Part shown: positions 1 to 4,965 of the stretch, one piece after another | Position numbering within the stretch: position 1 is the first letter of the stretch | Layout: every line of letters starts with the position of its first letter | Translations under genes and position numbers: made by a program | Assembly: GCA_031272005.1 (NCBI GenBank) | Contig: JAISUQ010000119.1 | Coordinates: 1-16,750, forward strand | Reading direction: 5' to 3' | Length of the DNA stretch: 16,750 nt | Origin: Coriobacteriales bacterium | Lineage (GTDB): Bacteria > Actinomycetota > Coriobacteriia > Coriobacteriales > UBA8131 | The notes under the pieces: model-generated | The model's input: only the letters and a program-made list of their open reading frames with translations | What the model was told of the DNA's origin: nothing | Databases searched by the model: none

Positions 1-1
1 C

Positions 2-694
2 TTCGTCACCAACTTCCTGGCTGGCGGCGAGGAGGAAGAGGTCATCACCCTGACCCCAGAACAAACTCGCTCAGCTCTGGACGCGCAGATGCCCAAAATC
101 CTGGATAACATCTCCAAATCACCCGACCAGGCCTTCAGCGAGTTCAAGGACGAATCCGGTTGGAACGTGGTCCTCGACGACCGGGCCATCCCCAACAACT
201 TCGATGGCACCGCTGCCGGAAAACAGATAATCCATCTCGACCCCAGCGTCACCGATACCGAAGCCGCCCTCAAGGGTTATTACGAGAGCGAGTTCTCGGC
301 TTACACCATCGATGAGTTGCAGACCAACTTCAATGGCTTCTGGCAGCTATCCATCCAAAGCGGCGACGCGGGCCTGTATTCCGAAGTGGTCTACATCAAT
401 CTGGCTGCCAGCAGCCTGGATAATGAGATTGAGCATTTTGCCTCCTCGCAGGGCCTCAACGGTGAGAATTCGCGGGTAGAACCGCTGTTTGAGGATAACC
501 GCGGCACCGTCTACCAGGGCAGTATCACAGTCGGCGAGCAGACTTACTTCTGGCAGATCCTCGGTTGCGAGCTGAGCGCCAAATACAAGGGCACCGACGA
601 GCGTCAGCTGCCAGACACTGCCGTCTATATCAAGTGTCGCGTAGCCACCTACGACTTCGACAACATCGAGGAGTCAATAGTCGGCTCGCTGTAA
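2..694 (+). CDS. Hypothetical protein, 5'-truncated by window edge
   Basis: The reading frame is open from base 2 to a TAA at 692-694, giving about 230 residues; the first in-frame ATG is at 89. Because the frame stays open to the window edge and reads sensibly (FVTNFLAGGEEEEVITLTPEQ), the true start is probably upstream. The first residues, FVTNFLAGG, could be the end of a membrane helix, and the rest is acidic and soluble-looking. That would fit an extracytoplasmic protein anchored at its N-terminus, but this is inference. I recognise no family, catalytic motif or cysteine pattern; two cysteines occur in the C-terminal third. It is the only plus-strand gene and is convergent with the ligase gene, only 20 bases away, with no visible terminator between them. 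Confidence 0.75.
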   Translation, partial: FVTNFLAGGEEEEVITLTPEQTRSALDAQMPKILDNISKSPDQAFSEFKDESGWNVVLDDRAIPNNFDGTAAGKQIIHLDPSVTDTEAALKGYYESEFSAYTIDELQTNFNGFWQLSIQSGDAGLYSEVVYINLAASSLDNEIEHFASSQGLNGENSRVEPLFEDNRGTVYQGSITVGEQTYFWQILGCELSAKYKGTDERQLPDTAVYIKCRVATYDFDNIEESIVGSL

Positions 695-714
695 ACCGCT
701 GGGCACCGTCTTTC

Positions 715-2061
715 TCAGCTGCGCAGGTCCTCAACGTGCTTGGTCTTGCCCATGACCCGGTCGATGTTGCCCGGCTCTACCAGTTTGACCACCACTCCTA
801 CCTGCAACACGCTCTTCAGCTTGTCGGTGACCTGCTGCCGGAAGCCATCCATGGCGGTAAAGGAATCGGAGAAGATCTCCGGCTGCACCTCCAGGTTCAA
901 GGTCAGGCGATCCAGTCCGGTCTCGTTGTCTACTATGATGCGATAATGCGCGCTGGCGCCGGGAATGCCGGCCAGCACGTCCTCGATCTGGCTGGGATAG
1001 ACATTGGTGCCACGGATAATCAGCATGTCATCGGAGCGGGTGCGGACCTTATCCATCCGCGCCGTGGTGCGCCCACAACCGCAGGGCTCGGTGATGACAC
1101 GGGTCAGGTCGTGGGTGCGGTAGCGTAGCAGCGGGATACCCTGCTTCTTCAGCGGGGTCAGCACCAGCTCTCCGGGTTGGCCTTCCGGCAGCACCTCGCC
1201 GGTGTTCGGGTCGATGACCTCCCAGTAGAAGCGATCCTCCATGATGTGCTGCTGTTGGCGACTGACCAGACACTCGCCGCTGACGCCCGGGCCCATGACT
1301 TCGGTCAGGCCGTAGTTGTCGGTGCAGGTGATGTGCATCCGGCTCTCAATCTCAGCCTTCAGCTTGGGCGGGCAGGGTTCGCCGCCAAACAGCCCCACCC
1401 GCAGGCTGCTGGCCGCCCAGTCAAAGCCGAGCTTCTCCCCCACCTCACAGATGTGCAGGGCGTAAGAGGGCGTGGCTATGAGCACCGTGGTACCGTAGTC
1501 CTCAATCATCATGATGTGGCGCTCGGTATTGCCGGCGGCGGCCGGAATCATCATCACGCCGAGGCCCTCCATGCCATAATGCAGGCCAAAGCCGCCGGTG
1601 AACATGCCGTAGCCGAAGGCCATCTGGGCGCGGTCGCCGGGCACCACGCCGGCCATCTGGGCCAGCGCCATGATGCAGTAGCGCCACTCCTCGATGTCCT
1701 GCCTGGTATAGCCCACCACAATCGGCTTGCCGGTGGTGCCCGAGGAGGCATGCAGGCGGATAATCTCGTCCAGCGGCACGGCGAACAGCCCGTAAGGGTA
1801 GGTATCGCGCAGCAGGGACTTCTCGGTGAAGGGGATGCGCTGGAAGTCCGCCGGGGTGCGGAGCTCAGCCGGTTTGAGGCCGATGCCGTCCAGCAGCTCG
1901 GTATAGTAGGGCACGCGCTCGTAGGCCCAGGCCACCTGCTCGCGCAGCAGAGCGAACTGCTGGCTGGCTATCTCGTCTCGGGAGGCGCACTCCAAGCTGG
2001 GGTTGAGAATCGGGTACTGACCTGGCTGCTGGCTCGGGTTCTGGCTCGGGTTCTGGCTCAT
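715..2061 (-). CDS. Phenylacetate-CoA ligase-like AMP-forming acid-CoA ligase (copy 1)
   Basis: A 448-residue adenylate-forming enzyme of the PaaK type, close to the usual ~430-450 residues. Expected reaction: carboxylic acid + ATP + CoA gives acyl-CoA + AMP + PPi, in the cytoplasm. Visible motifs are the P-loop SSGTTGKP (106-113), YGLTE (250-254), YRTHD (314-318), the hinge-region stretch RSDDMLIIRGTNVYPSQ (from 342) and a C-terminal GKTKHV (438-443) that holds the candidate catalytic lysine. A PCGCGR segment (326-331) is shared in form with the second copy. The N-terminus carries a short NPSQ repeat not seen in copy 2. The ATG start overlaps the stop of the upstream ACT gene as ATGA, so translation is probably coupled. 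The substrate cannot be read from sequence; aryl-acetates are typical of the family, but other acids are possible. Confidence 0.9.
   Translation of the reverse strand: MSQNPSQNPSQQPGQYPILNPSLECASRDEIASQQFALLREQVAWAYERVPYYTELLDGIGLKPAELRTPADFQRIPFTEKSLLRDTYPYGLFAVPLDEIIRLHASSGTTGKPIVVGYTRQDIEEWRYCIMALAQMAGVVPGDRAQMAFGYGMFTGGFGLHYGMEGLGVMMIPAAAGNTERHIMMIEDYGTTVLIATPSYALHICEVGEKLGFDWAASSLRVGLFGGEPCPPKLKAEIESRMHITCTDNYGLTEVMGPGVSGECLVSRQQQHIMEDRFYWEVIDPNTGEVLPEGQPGELVLTPLKKQGIPLLRYRTHDLTRVITEPCGCGRTTARMDKVRTRSDDMLIIRGTNVYPSQIEDVLAGIPGASAHYRIIVDNETGLDRLTLNLEVQPEIFSDSFTAMDGFRQQVTDKLKSVLQVGVVVKLVEPGNIDRVMGKTKHVEDLRS
2029..2059 (-). repeat. 12-bp tandem repeat encoding NPSQ units at ligase N-terminus
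   Basis: CTGGCTCGGGTT (plus-strand reading) occurs at 2029-2040 and 2041-2052, followed by a partial third unit. The copies are in frame and encode NPSQNPSQ at residues 4-11 of the ligase. The core CTGGCTCG also occurs in the Nudix repeat at 3664-3831. Confidence 0.75.
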
Positions 2062-2483
2062 GAGACCACCAACTCCTCCAGCTCGTCCTGATTGACCAGG
2101 CGTACCGCCTGGTTGGCCAACTGCTGTTCGGCAGCCGGGATGTCGGCAACCTTGATGGCCACATAGGTGGAGACCAGCGAGTAGGCGTACTCGATATTGA
2201 TGTTGGCCTCAGCAAAGCTGGTAAAGACATGATCCAGGGCGCCGGGCTTATCCGGCAATTCCACGCAGAGCAGCTCACCGGAACGCACCAGGAATCCAGC
2301 GGCCTTCAGGGCGGCCTCGCCAGCTGCGGGTTTGTCTACCACCAGACGGGCAATGCCGTAATCGGCAGTGTCGGCCAGAGAGAAGCCGCGGATGCTGACA
2401 TCGGCGGCCTCCAGGGTCTGGGTGATGCGGCCGATGCGGCCAGCTTGGTTCTCCACAAAAACGCTGAGTTGGTTGATGCTCAC
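2058..2483 (-). CDS. Tandem ACT-domain protein (module 1)
   Basis: A 141-residue protein made of two ACT domains. The first starts at INQLSVFVENQAGRIGRITQ (about residues 3-65) and the second at ELLCVELPDKPGALDHVF (about 72-135). The features ENQAGRIG and DKPGALD are typical of ligand-binding ACT turns. There is no catalytic domain, so it is probably an amino-acid sensor or allosteric partner. The GTG start at 2481-2483 is chosen because AAAGGA lies about six bases upstream and the protein then begins exactly at the ACT fold. A longer open frame to 2609 runs into the FHA gene and has no ACT similarity. It precedes the ligase and overlaps it by four bases. Free-standing ACT proteins next to PaaK-like ligases are known in anaerobes, often near indolepyruvate:ferredoxin oxidoreductase genes; that the ACT protein regulates the ligase is inference. 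Confidence 0.88.
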   Translation of the reverse strand: MSINQLSVFVENQAGRIGRITQTLEAADVSIRGFSLADTADYGIARLVVDKPAAGEAALKAAGFLVRSGELLCVELPDKPGALDHVFTSFAEANINIEYAYSLVSTYVAIKVADIPAAEQQLANQAVRLVNQDELEELVVS

Positions 2484-2515
2484 GGTATTCCTTTCTGTTG
2501 GCGGTACAGAGTGAC

Positions 2516-2962
2516 TCAGGAACAACTGAAACGCATGGAGAAGGTCCCCACCTGCAGCAGGGTGTTCTCCTCCAGTTCGGCCTGATCGACGATCTTGCCG
2601 TCGACCCACGTGCCGTTGAGCGAGCTGTTGTCGCGCACGACGATTTTGTTGCCCAGCCGCTCGATGATGGCATGCCTGCGGGAGACGGTCATGTTGTTCA
2701 GGAAGATGTCGGCCCCGGGGTCGCGGCCGATGACCACCGGGAAGCTGTCCAGGTAGAAGACCTCGCCTTTGAGCGGGCCTTTGGTCAGCGTCAGGCGCGG
2801 CTTGCCGCAGCCGCTGGAGGGGTCGAGCACGCCGCTGTCGCCCTCATCGGGCCGGTCGATTTCCTCAGTCAGGCCAACCAGCTTGAAACCGCAGCGCTGG
2901 CACTCGCTGACTGCTTCGGCTACTGCCGCCCCGCAGACCGGGCATTTCTTCTCGTCAACCAT
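2516..2962 (-). CDS. Zinc-ribbon and FHA domain protein
   Basis: A 148-residue cytoplasmic protein. The N-terminus has a zinc-ribbon pattern CPVC (7-10) and CQRC (21-24). An acidic linker (about 31-50) leads to a forkhead-associated domain over about 56-145, with IGRDP (78-82), SRRH (94-97) and NSSLNGT (112-118). These correspond to the conserved Gly-Arg, Ser, His and Asn-Gly positions of phosphothreonine-binding FHA domains. It therefore probably docks onto a protein phosphorylated by a Ser/Thr kinase; no kinase is in this window. ATG at 2960-2962 is preferred over an in-frame TTG at 2974 because the Shine-Dalgarno GGGAG sits five bases before the ATG and would lie inside the longer version. 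It ends 32 bases before the ACT gene and is probably cotranscribed with it. Confidence 0.88.
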   Translation of the reverse strand: MVDEKKCPVCGAAVAEAVSECQRCGFKLVGLTEEIDRPDEGDSGVLDPSSGCGKPRLTLTKGPLKGEVFYLDSFPVVIGRDPGADIFLNNMTVSRRHAIIERLGNKIVVRDNSSLNGTWVDGKIVDQAELEENTLLQVGTFSMRFSCS

Positions 2963-3013
2963 CTGTACTCCCAAACGCCATCCGAGTTAACCCACTCGCG
3001 CCCTTGTCGCCTT

Positions 3014-3019
3014 ATCATA
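3014..3019 (-). promoter_or_regulatory. Possible extended -10 promoter for the FHA-ACT-ligase genes
   Basis: On the minus strand TGTTATGAT gives a TATGAT hexamer with an upstream TGn, the pattern of an extended -10 element. It lies about 50 bases before the FHA start codon. No convincing -35 is visible at 16-18 bases. The surrounding 146-base gap (2963-3108) between the Nudix and FHA genes has no other feature I can support. Confidence 0.3.
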
Positions 3020-3108
3020 ACAGAAGCAACCGCCAACTGCCTGAAATTAGGGCAGAGCGGGCGATAAAACTGTTGGGAAGTGTAATTTTTCCTGGGTTGG
3101 GGAATGAG

Positions 3109-3954
3109 TCAGCGCTGCTCGGAGCGTCGTTGGATGGCGCAGGCGATGATGTCGGCGTGGTCGAAGGCCAGGTCGCTGCTGGTGGCAAGAATCGGCGGGT
3201 CGGGGAAGATGGCGTTGAGCACCTCTCCGGCACCGCTCAATCGCAGCTGCCAGCTGCTGGCGTCACGGCGTGCCAGCTCGAAGCTGAACCAGGCCGCCTC
3301 GGCAGCGTCATCGGCTGCTCGCAGTTGCAAACCCTGCTTGGCGGTCTGGGCTACAAAGGCGCAGGTGATGGTCCAACCCCGGGGGTCGCGACCGGGAGTG
3401 CTGACGGTACGCAGCTGCTCCAGCGTGATTTGGGCTACGCCGGTCTCCTCCTGCAGCTCGCGCAGGGCGGTCTGCTCCAGGGTCTCGCCGGGCTCGATGA
3501 ATCCCCCTGGCAGCGCCCAGCGCCCCATGTAAGGATGCCCGGCACGGCGGATCAGCAACAGCTCCAATTTGGCGGATGCAGCCGCGTTGGTGCAGGTAAT
3601 CCCGTCAGCGGGTGCATCCGCGTTGGTGCAGAGAAGCCCGCCAGCAAGCGCATCCCCTCTGTTGCTTTCTGCAACCTGGTTGGCAATCTGGCTGGCAGTC
3701 TGGTTGGCATCCTGGCTCGTGTCCCAGCTGGCATCCTGGCTGGCATTCCAGCTCGCGTCCCGGCTGGCATCCCGGCTGGCATCCCGGCTGGCATTCTGAC
3801 TCGCATCCTGGCTCGCATCCCAGTTCGCATCCGGTTCAGAGGTGGCGAACAGCACCACGTCGGCCGTGACGCTCGGGCGCGGGTAGCGGCTGGCGTCGTA
3901 GGCCTTGAGGAACTCCTCCTCCAGCAACCCGTCCTTGTCACGCAACTCAGCCAC
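3109..3954 (-). CDS. Nudix hydrolase with tetrapeptide-repeat insertion
   Basis: A 281-residue protein of the ADP-ribose pyrophosphatase-like Nudix group. The Nudix box is complete: G151, E157, R165-E166, E169-E170 and G172 satisfy Gx5Ex7REUxEExGU, so metal-dependent hydrolysis of a nucleoside diphosphate derivative is expected. The N-terminal start (AELRDKDGLLEEEFLKAYD) and the strand PSVTADVVLFA look like normal family sequence. They are then interrupted by about 89 residues (40-128) before LELLLIRRAGHPYMGRWALPGG resumes the fold. Most of the insertion is a degenerate four-residue repeat (DASQ, DASR, DASW, NASQ). Without it the protein would be about 190 residues. GTG at 3952-3954 is preceded by GAGGG four bases upstream. 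The exact substrate is unknown; related proteins include both hydrolases and NrtR-type regulators, but no DNA-binding domain is apparent here. Confidence 0.88.
   Translation of the reverse strand: MAELRDKDGLLEEEFLKAYDASRYPRPSVTADVVLFATSEPDANWDASQDASQNASRDASRDASRDASWNASQDASWDTSQDANQTASQIANQVAESNRGDALAGGLLCTNADAPADGITCTNAAASAKLELLLIRRAGHPYMGRWALPGGFIEPGETLEQTALRELQEETGVAQITLEQLRTVSTPGRDPRGWTITCAFVAQTAKQGLQLRAADDAAEAAWFSFELARRDASSWQLRLSGAGEVLNAIFPDPPILATSSDLAFDHADIIACAIQRRSEQR
3664..3831 (-). repeat. 14-unit, 12-bp in-frame tandem repeat inside the Nudix gene
   Basis: Fourteen consecutive four-codon units encode residues 42-97: DANW, DASQ, DASQ, NASR, DASR, DASR, DASR-like variants, and a more degenerate end (DTSQ, DANQ, TASQ, IANQ, VAES). 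The DNA unit is about GATGCCAGCCGG on the coding strand and is best preserved in the middle. That pattern fits slipped-strand expansion followed by divergence from the edges. It keeps the reading frame throughout. Confidence 0.9.
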
Positions 3955-4010
3955 TTATCCCTCTGCTTTCCTGTTGGGTGCCTCTGAAGAAATTCTTGAT
4001 TTGCTCCGAC

Positions 4011-4106
4011 TATGGCAATCCCTGTCATTCATTGTGCCCTTTTCAGCAAAGCCTTTTCGCAGGTCGGGAAGGCGCGATGAACCGCGCCCCTGCGAGAATT
4101 GCCATA
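4011..4106. other. Possible structured RNA element or small palindromic element
   Basis: TATGGCAAT at 4011-4019 and ATTGCCATA at 4098-4106 are perfect 9-bp inverted repeats 78 bases apart. Inside are CGCAGG (4058-4063) pairing with CCTGCG (4089-4094), and GGCGCG (4071-4076) pairing with CGCGCC (4083-4088), with a 7-base bulge on one side and a 6-base loop. On the minus strand it would sit in the leader of the Nudix gene, about 57 bases before its start. No T-run follows on either strand, so it is not an obvious terminator. I recognise no known riboswitch. Confidence 0.4.
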
Positions 4107-4221
4107 ATTGAGGCTTAATCTGCATTTCCCAGACCTTCCTTGACTCATTGTATGCCATCTTTCGGTCGGATGCGCTCAACTCGGGGCGGTGCAGTATGGG
4201 TTGCCTGCGCATATCACGAAG

Positions 4222-4248
4222 CGGAGCCGCCCAGTGCGGACGGCTCCG
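4222..4248 (-). terminator. 8-bp perfect hairpin downstream of mIHF, weak terminator candidate
   Basis: CGGAGCCG (4222-4229) and CGGCTCCG (4241-4248) form a perfect stem with an 11-base loop. On the minus strand a further GAAG/CTTC pairing is possible with a short bulge. It lies about 80 bases past the mIHF stop. No U-tract follows, so if it terminates mIHF transcription it is not a canonical intrinsic terminator; it could simply protect the 3' end. Confidence 0.35.
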
Positions 4249-4300
4249 GTGGCTTCGGATTCTGGCTGTTCGCAGGCGGTCTGCCCGCGGTCAGTCGCCG

Positions 4301-4326
4301 GTGCTGGCTGTTGGTGCTGGCTGTTG
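4301..4326. repeat. 13-bp direct tandem duplication abutting the mIHF stop codon
   Basis: GTGCTGGCTGTTG is repeated exactly at 4301-4313 and 4314-4326, ending one base before the stop codon of mIHF. A third copy of the core CTGGCTGTT lies at about 4262-4270. As minus-strand RNA this stretch is C-rich with few G residues. Confidence 0.8.
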
Positions 4327-4327
4327 G

Positions 4328-4636
4328 TTACGCCAGCTTCTCCAGCAGGGCGGCCTTTTGCTTCTCGCCCAGGCCTTTGACGCGACGGCTGCTGTCGATG
4401 CCAATCTCCTCAAGCAACTTGGCGGCCTTGGCCTTGCCATAGCCCGGCAAGGACTCCACCAGCTTGGTGACCTTGGTCTTGTCGACCATCGGGTCGCCGG
4501 CTTTCTTCAAAACGCTGGCCAGCGTGATCTTGCCGCTCTTGAGCTCCTTGCAAAGCTCAGCGCGTTCGCTGCGTACTTTTGCGGCCTTGGCCAAAGCCTC
4601 CTGACGCTGCTCGGGTGTCATCTCTGGAAGTGCCAT
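4328..4636 (-). CDS. mihF: Integration host factor, actinobacterial type (mIHF)
   Basis: A 102-residue nucleoid protein, close to the ~105 residues of mycobacterial and streptomycete mIHF. Recognisable family blocks are MALPEMTPEQRQEALAKA at the N-terminus, the RSERAELCKELKSGKITLAS helix, KVTKLVESLPGYGKAKA, and the C-terminal GLGEKQKAALLEKL. LPGYGKAKAAKLLEEIGI matches the helix-two-turns-helix part that contacts DNA. It binds and bends DNA, with roles in nucleoid compaction and, in phages, site-specific recombination. The ATG at 4634-4636 is chosen because GGGAGG lies a few bases upstream and homologues begin with MALP; an upstream in-frame extension to 4729 is AT-rich intergenic DNA. It appears to be a monocistronic gene with its own control region. 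It is the strongest taxonomic marker here, since the family is known from Actinobacteria. Confidence 0.93.
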   Translation of the reverse strand: MALPEMTPEQRQEALAKAAKVRSERAELCKELKSGKITLASVLKKAGDPMVDKTKVTKLVESLPGYGKAKAAKLLEEIGIDSSRRVKGLGEKQKAALLEKLA

Positions 4637-4672
4637 GATCCCTCCCTTGGTTGCGTTTACATGTCGCAAACC

Positions 4673-4678
4673 ATTGTA
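4673..4678 (-). promoter_or_regulatory. Possible -10 element of the mIHF promoter
   Basis: On the minus strand TTACAAT gives TACAAT, one mismatch from consensus, about 37 bases before the mIHF ATG. A poor -35 candidate (CTGCAA, three of six) lies 17 bases upstream. A start about seven bases downstream would leave a short leader containing the ribosome site. Confidence 0.35.
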
Positions 4679-4709
4679 AGGCATTTGCCATTTGTTTGCA
4701 GTTGAGAAG

Positions 4710-4722
4710 TGCAGAATCTGCA
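4710..4722. promoter_or_regulatory. 13-bp perfect palindrome upstream of mIHF, possible operator
   Basis: TGCAGAATCTGCA is a perfect 6-1-6 palindrome located 74-86 bases before the mIHF start and about 32 bases upstream of the proposed -10. Its position and symmetry suit a dimeric regulator, but I cannot name one. Chance occurrence is possible. Confidence 0.35.
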
Positions 4723-4743
4723 TTAACATAGCGATTAGACAAC

Positions 4744-4780
4744 CATAATTTCACATAATTGGATATTATTAAACCATAAT
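4744..4780. repeat. Three helically phased CATAAT repeats upstream of mIHF
   Basis: CATAAT occurs at 4744-4749, 4754-4759 and 4775-4780, so the starts are 10 and 21 bases apart, about one and two helical turns. Two of the copies extend to AACCATAAT. They lie in an AT-rich island (about 4670-4830) that contrasts with the GC-rich surroundings. An upstream activating or bent-DNA region for mIHF is plausible. Confidence 0.5.
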
Positions 4781-4851
4781 GGCACTATTTCATGTATTTT
4801 AGTTTAATTTTATACAATTTTGCTGAAAGTTCGCGCTTTTCTCCCCAAATG

Positions 4852-4965
4852 TGGGGAGGTGGTGGGGTTTGGGAGGGTGGTTGAAGGCTGGGAGAGGGTT
4901 GGGGGGTTTGGGAGAGTTGGGAGAGTTGGGAGGGTTGGGAGGGTTGGGAGGGTTGGGGGTTGGGG
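4852..4965 (-). repeat. C-rich (G-rich on +) 9-bp tandem repeat after dacF; possible Rho-utilisation or G-quadruplex tract
   Basis: Five 9-bp units of TTGGGAGRG run from 4908 to 4952 on the plus strand, flanked by looser G-runs, and directly abut the stop codon of the carboxypeptidase gene. As minus-strand RNA the tract is almost free of G and rich in CCCU/CCCA at a 9-base period, which resembles Rho-utilisation sites. The plus strand has many GGG runs and could form G-quadruplexes. A separate 7-bp stem with a 4-base loop (4841-4858) lies at its distal end but has no U-tract. Confidence 0.6.

Larger units (their letters stand above)
3955..4327. other. 373-base gene-free region with several inverted and direct repeats
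   Basis: This lies between the Nudix start and the mIHF stop. An 85-codon minus-strand frame (3955-4212) crosses it but has unusual composition, no family resemblance and no clear ribosome site, so I do not call it a gene. What is visible: a 9-bp inverted repeat enclosing a GC-rich hairpin (4011-4106), an 8-bp hairpin (4222-4248) and a 13-bp direct repeat abutting the mIHF stop (4301-4326). The Nudix promoter must lie here, but I cannot pinpoint it. Confidence 0.6.

Noticed and set aside
1177..2091. Plus-strand frame of 304 codons opposite ligase copy 1
   Set aside because: Antisense shadow of a gene with full adenylate-forming motifs; no ribosome site or recognisable fold.
3664..3831. CRISPR-like array
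   Set aside because: The periodicity is 12 bp with no spacers, and the repeat is in frame within a Nudix gene.
3955..4212. 85-codon minus-strand frame between mIHF and the Nudix gene
   Set aside because: No family resemblance and no convincing start signal. The region is better explained by inverted repeats.
4222..4248. Strong intrinsic terminator for mIHF
   Set aside because: The stem is good but no U-tract follows, so only a low-confidence terminator call is kept.
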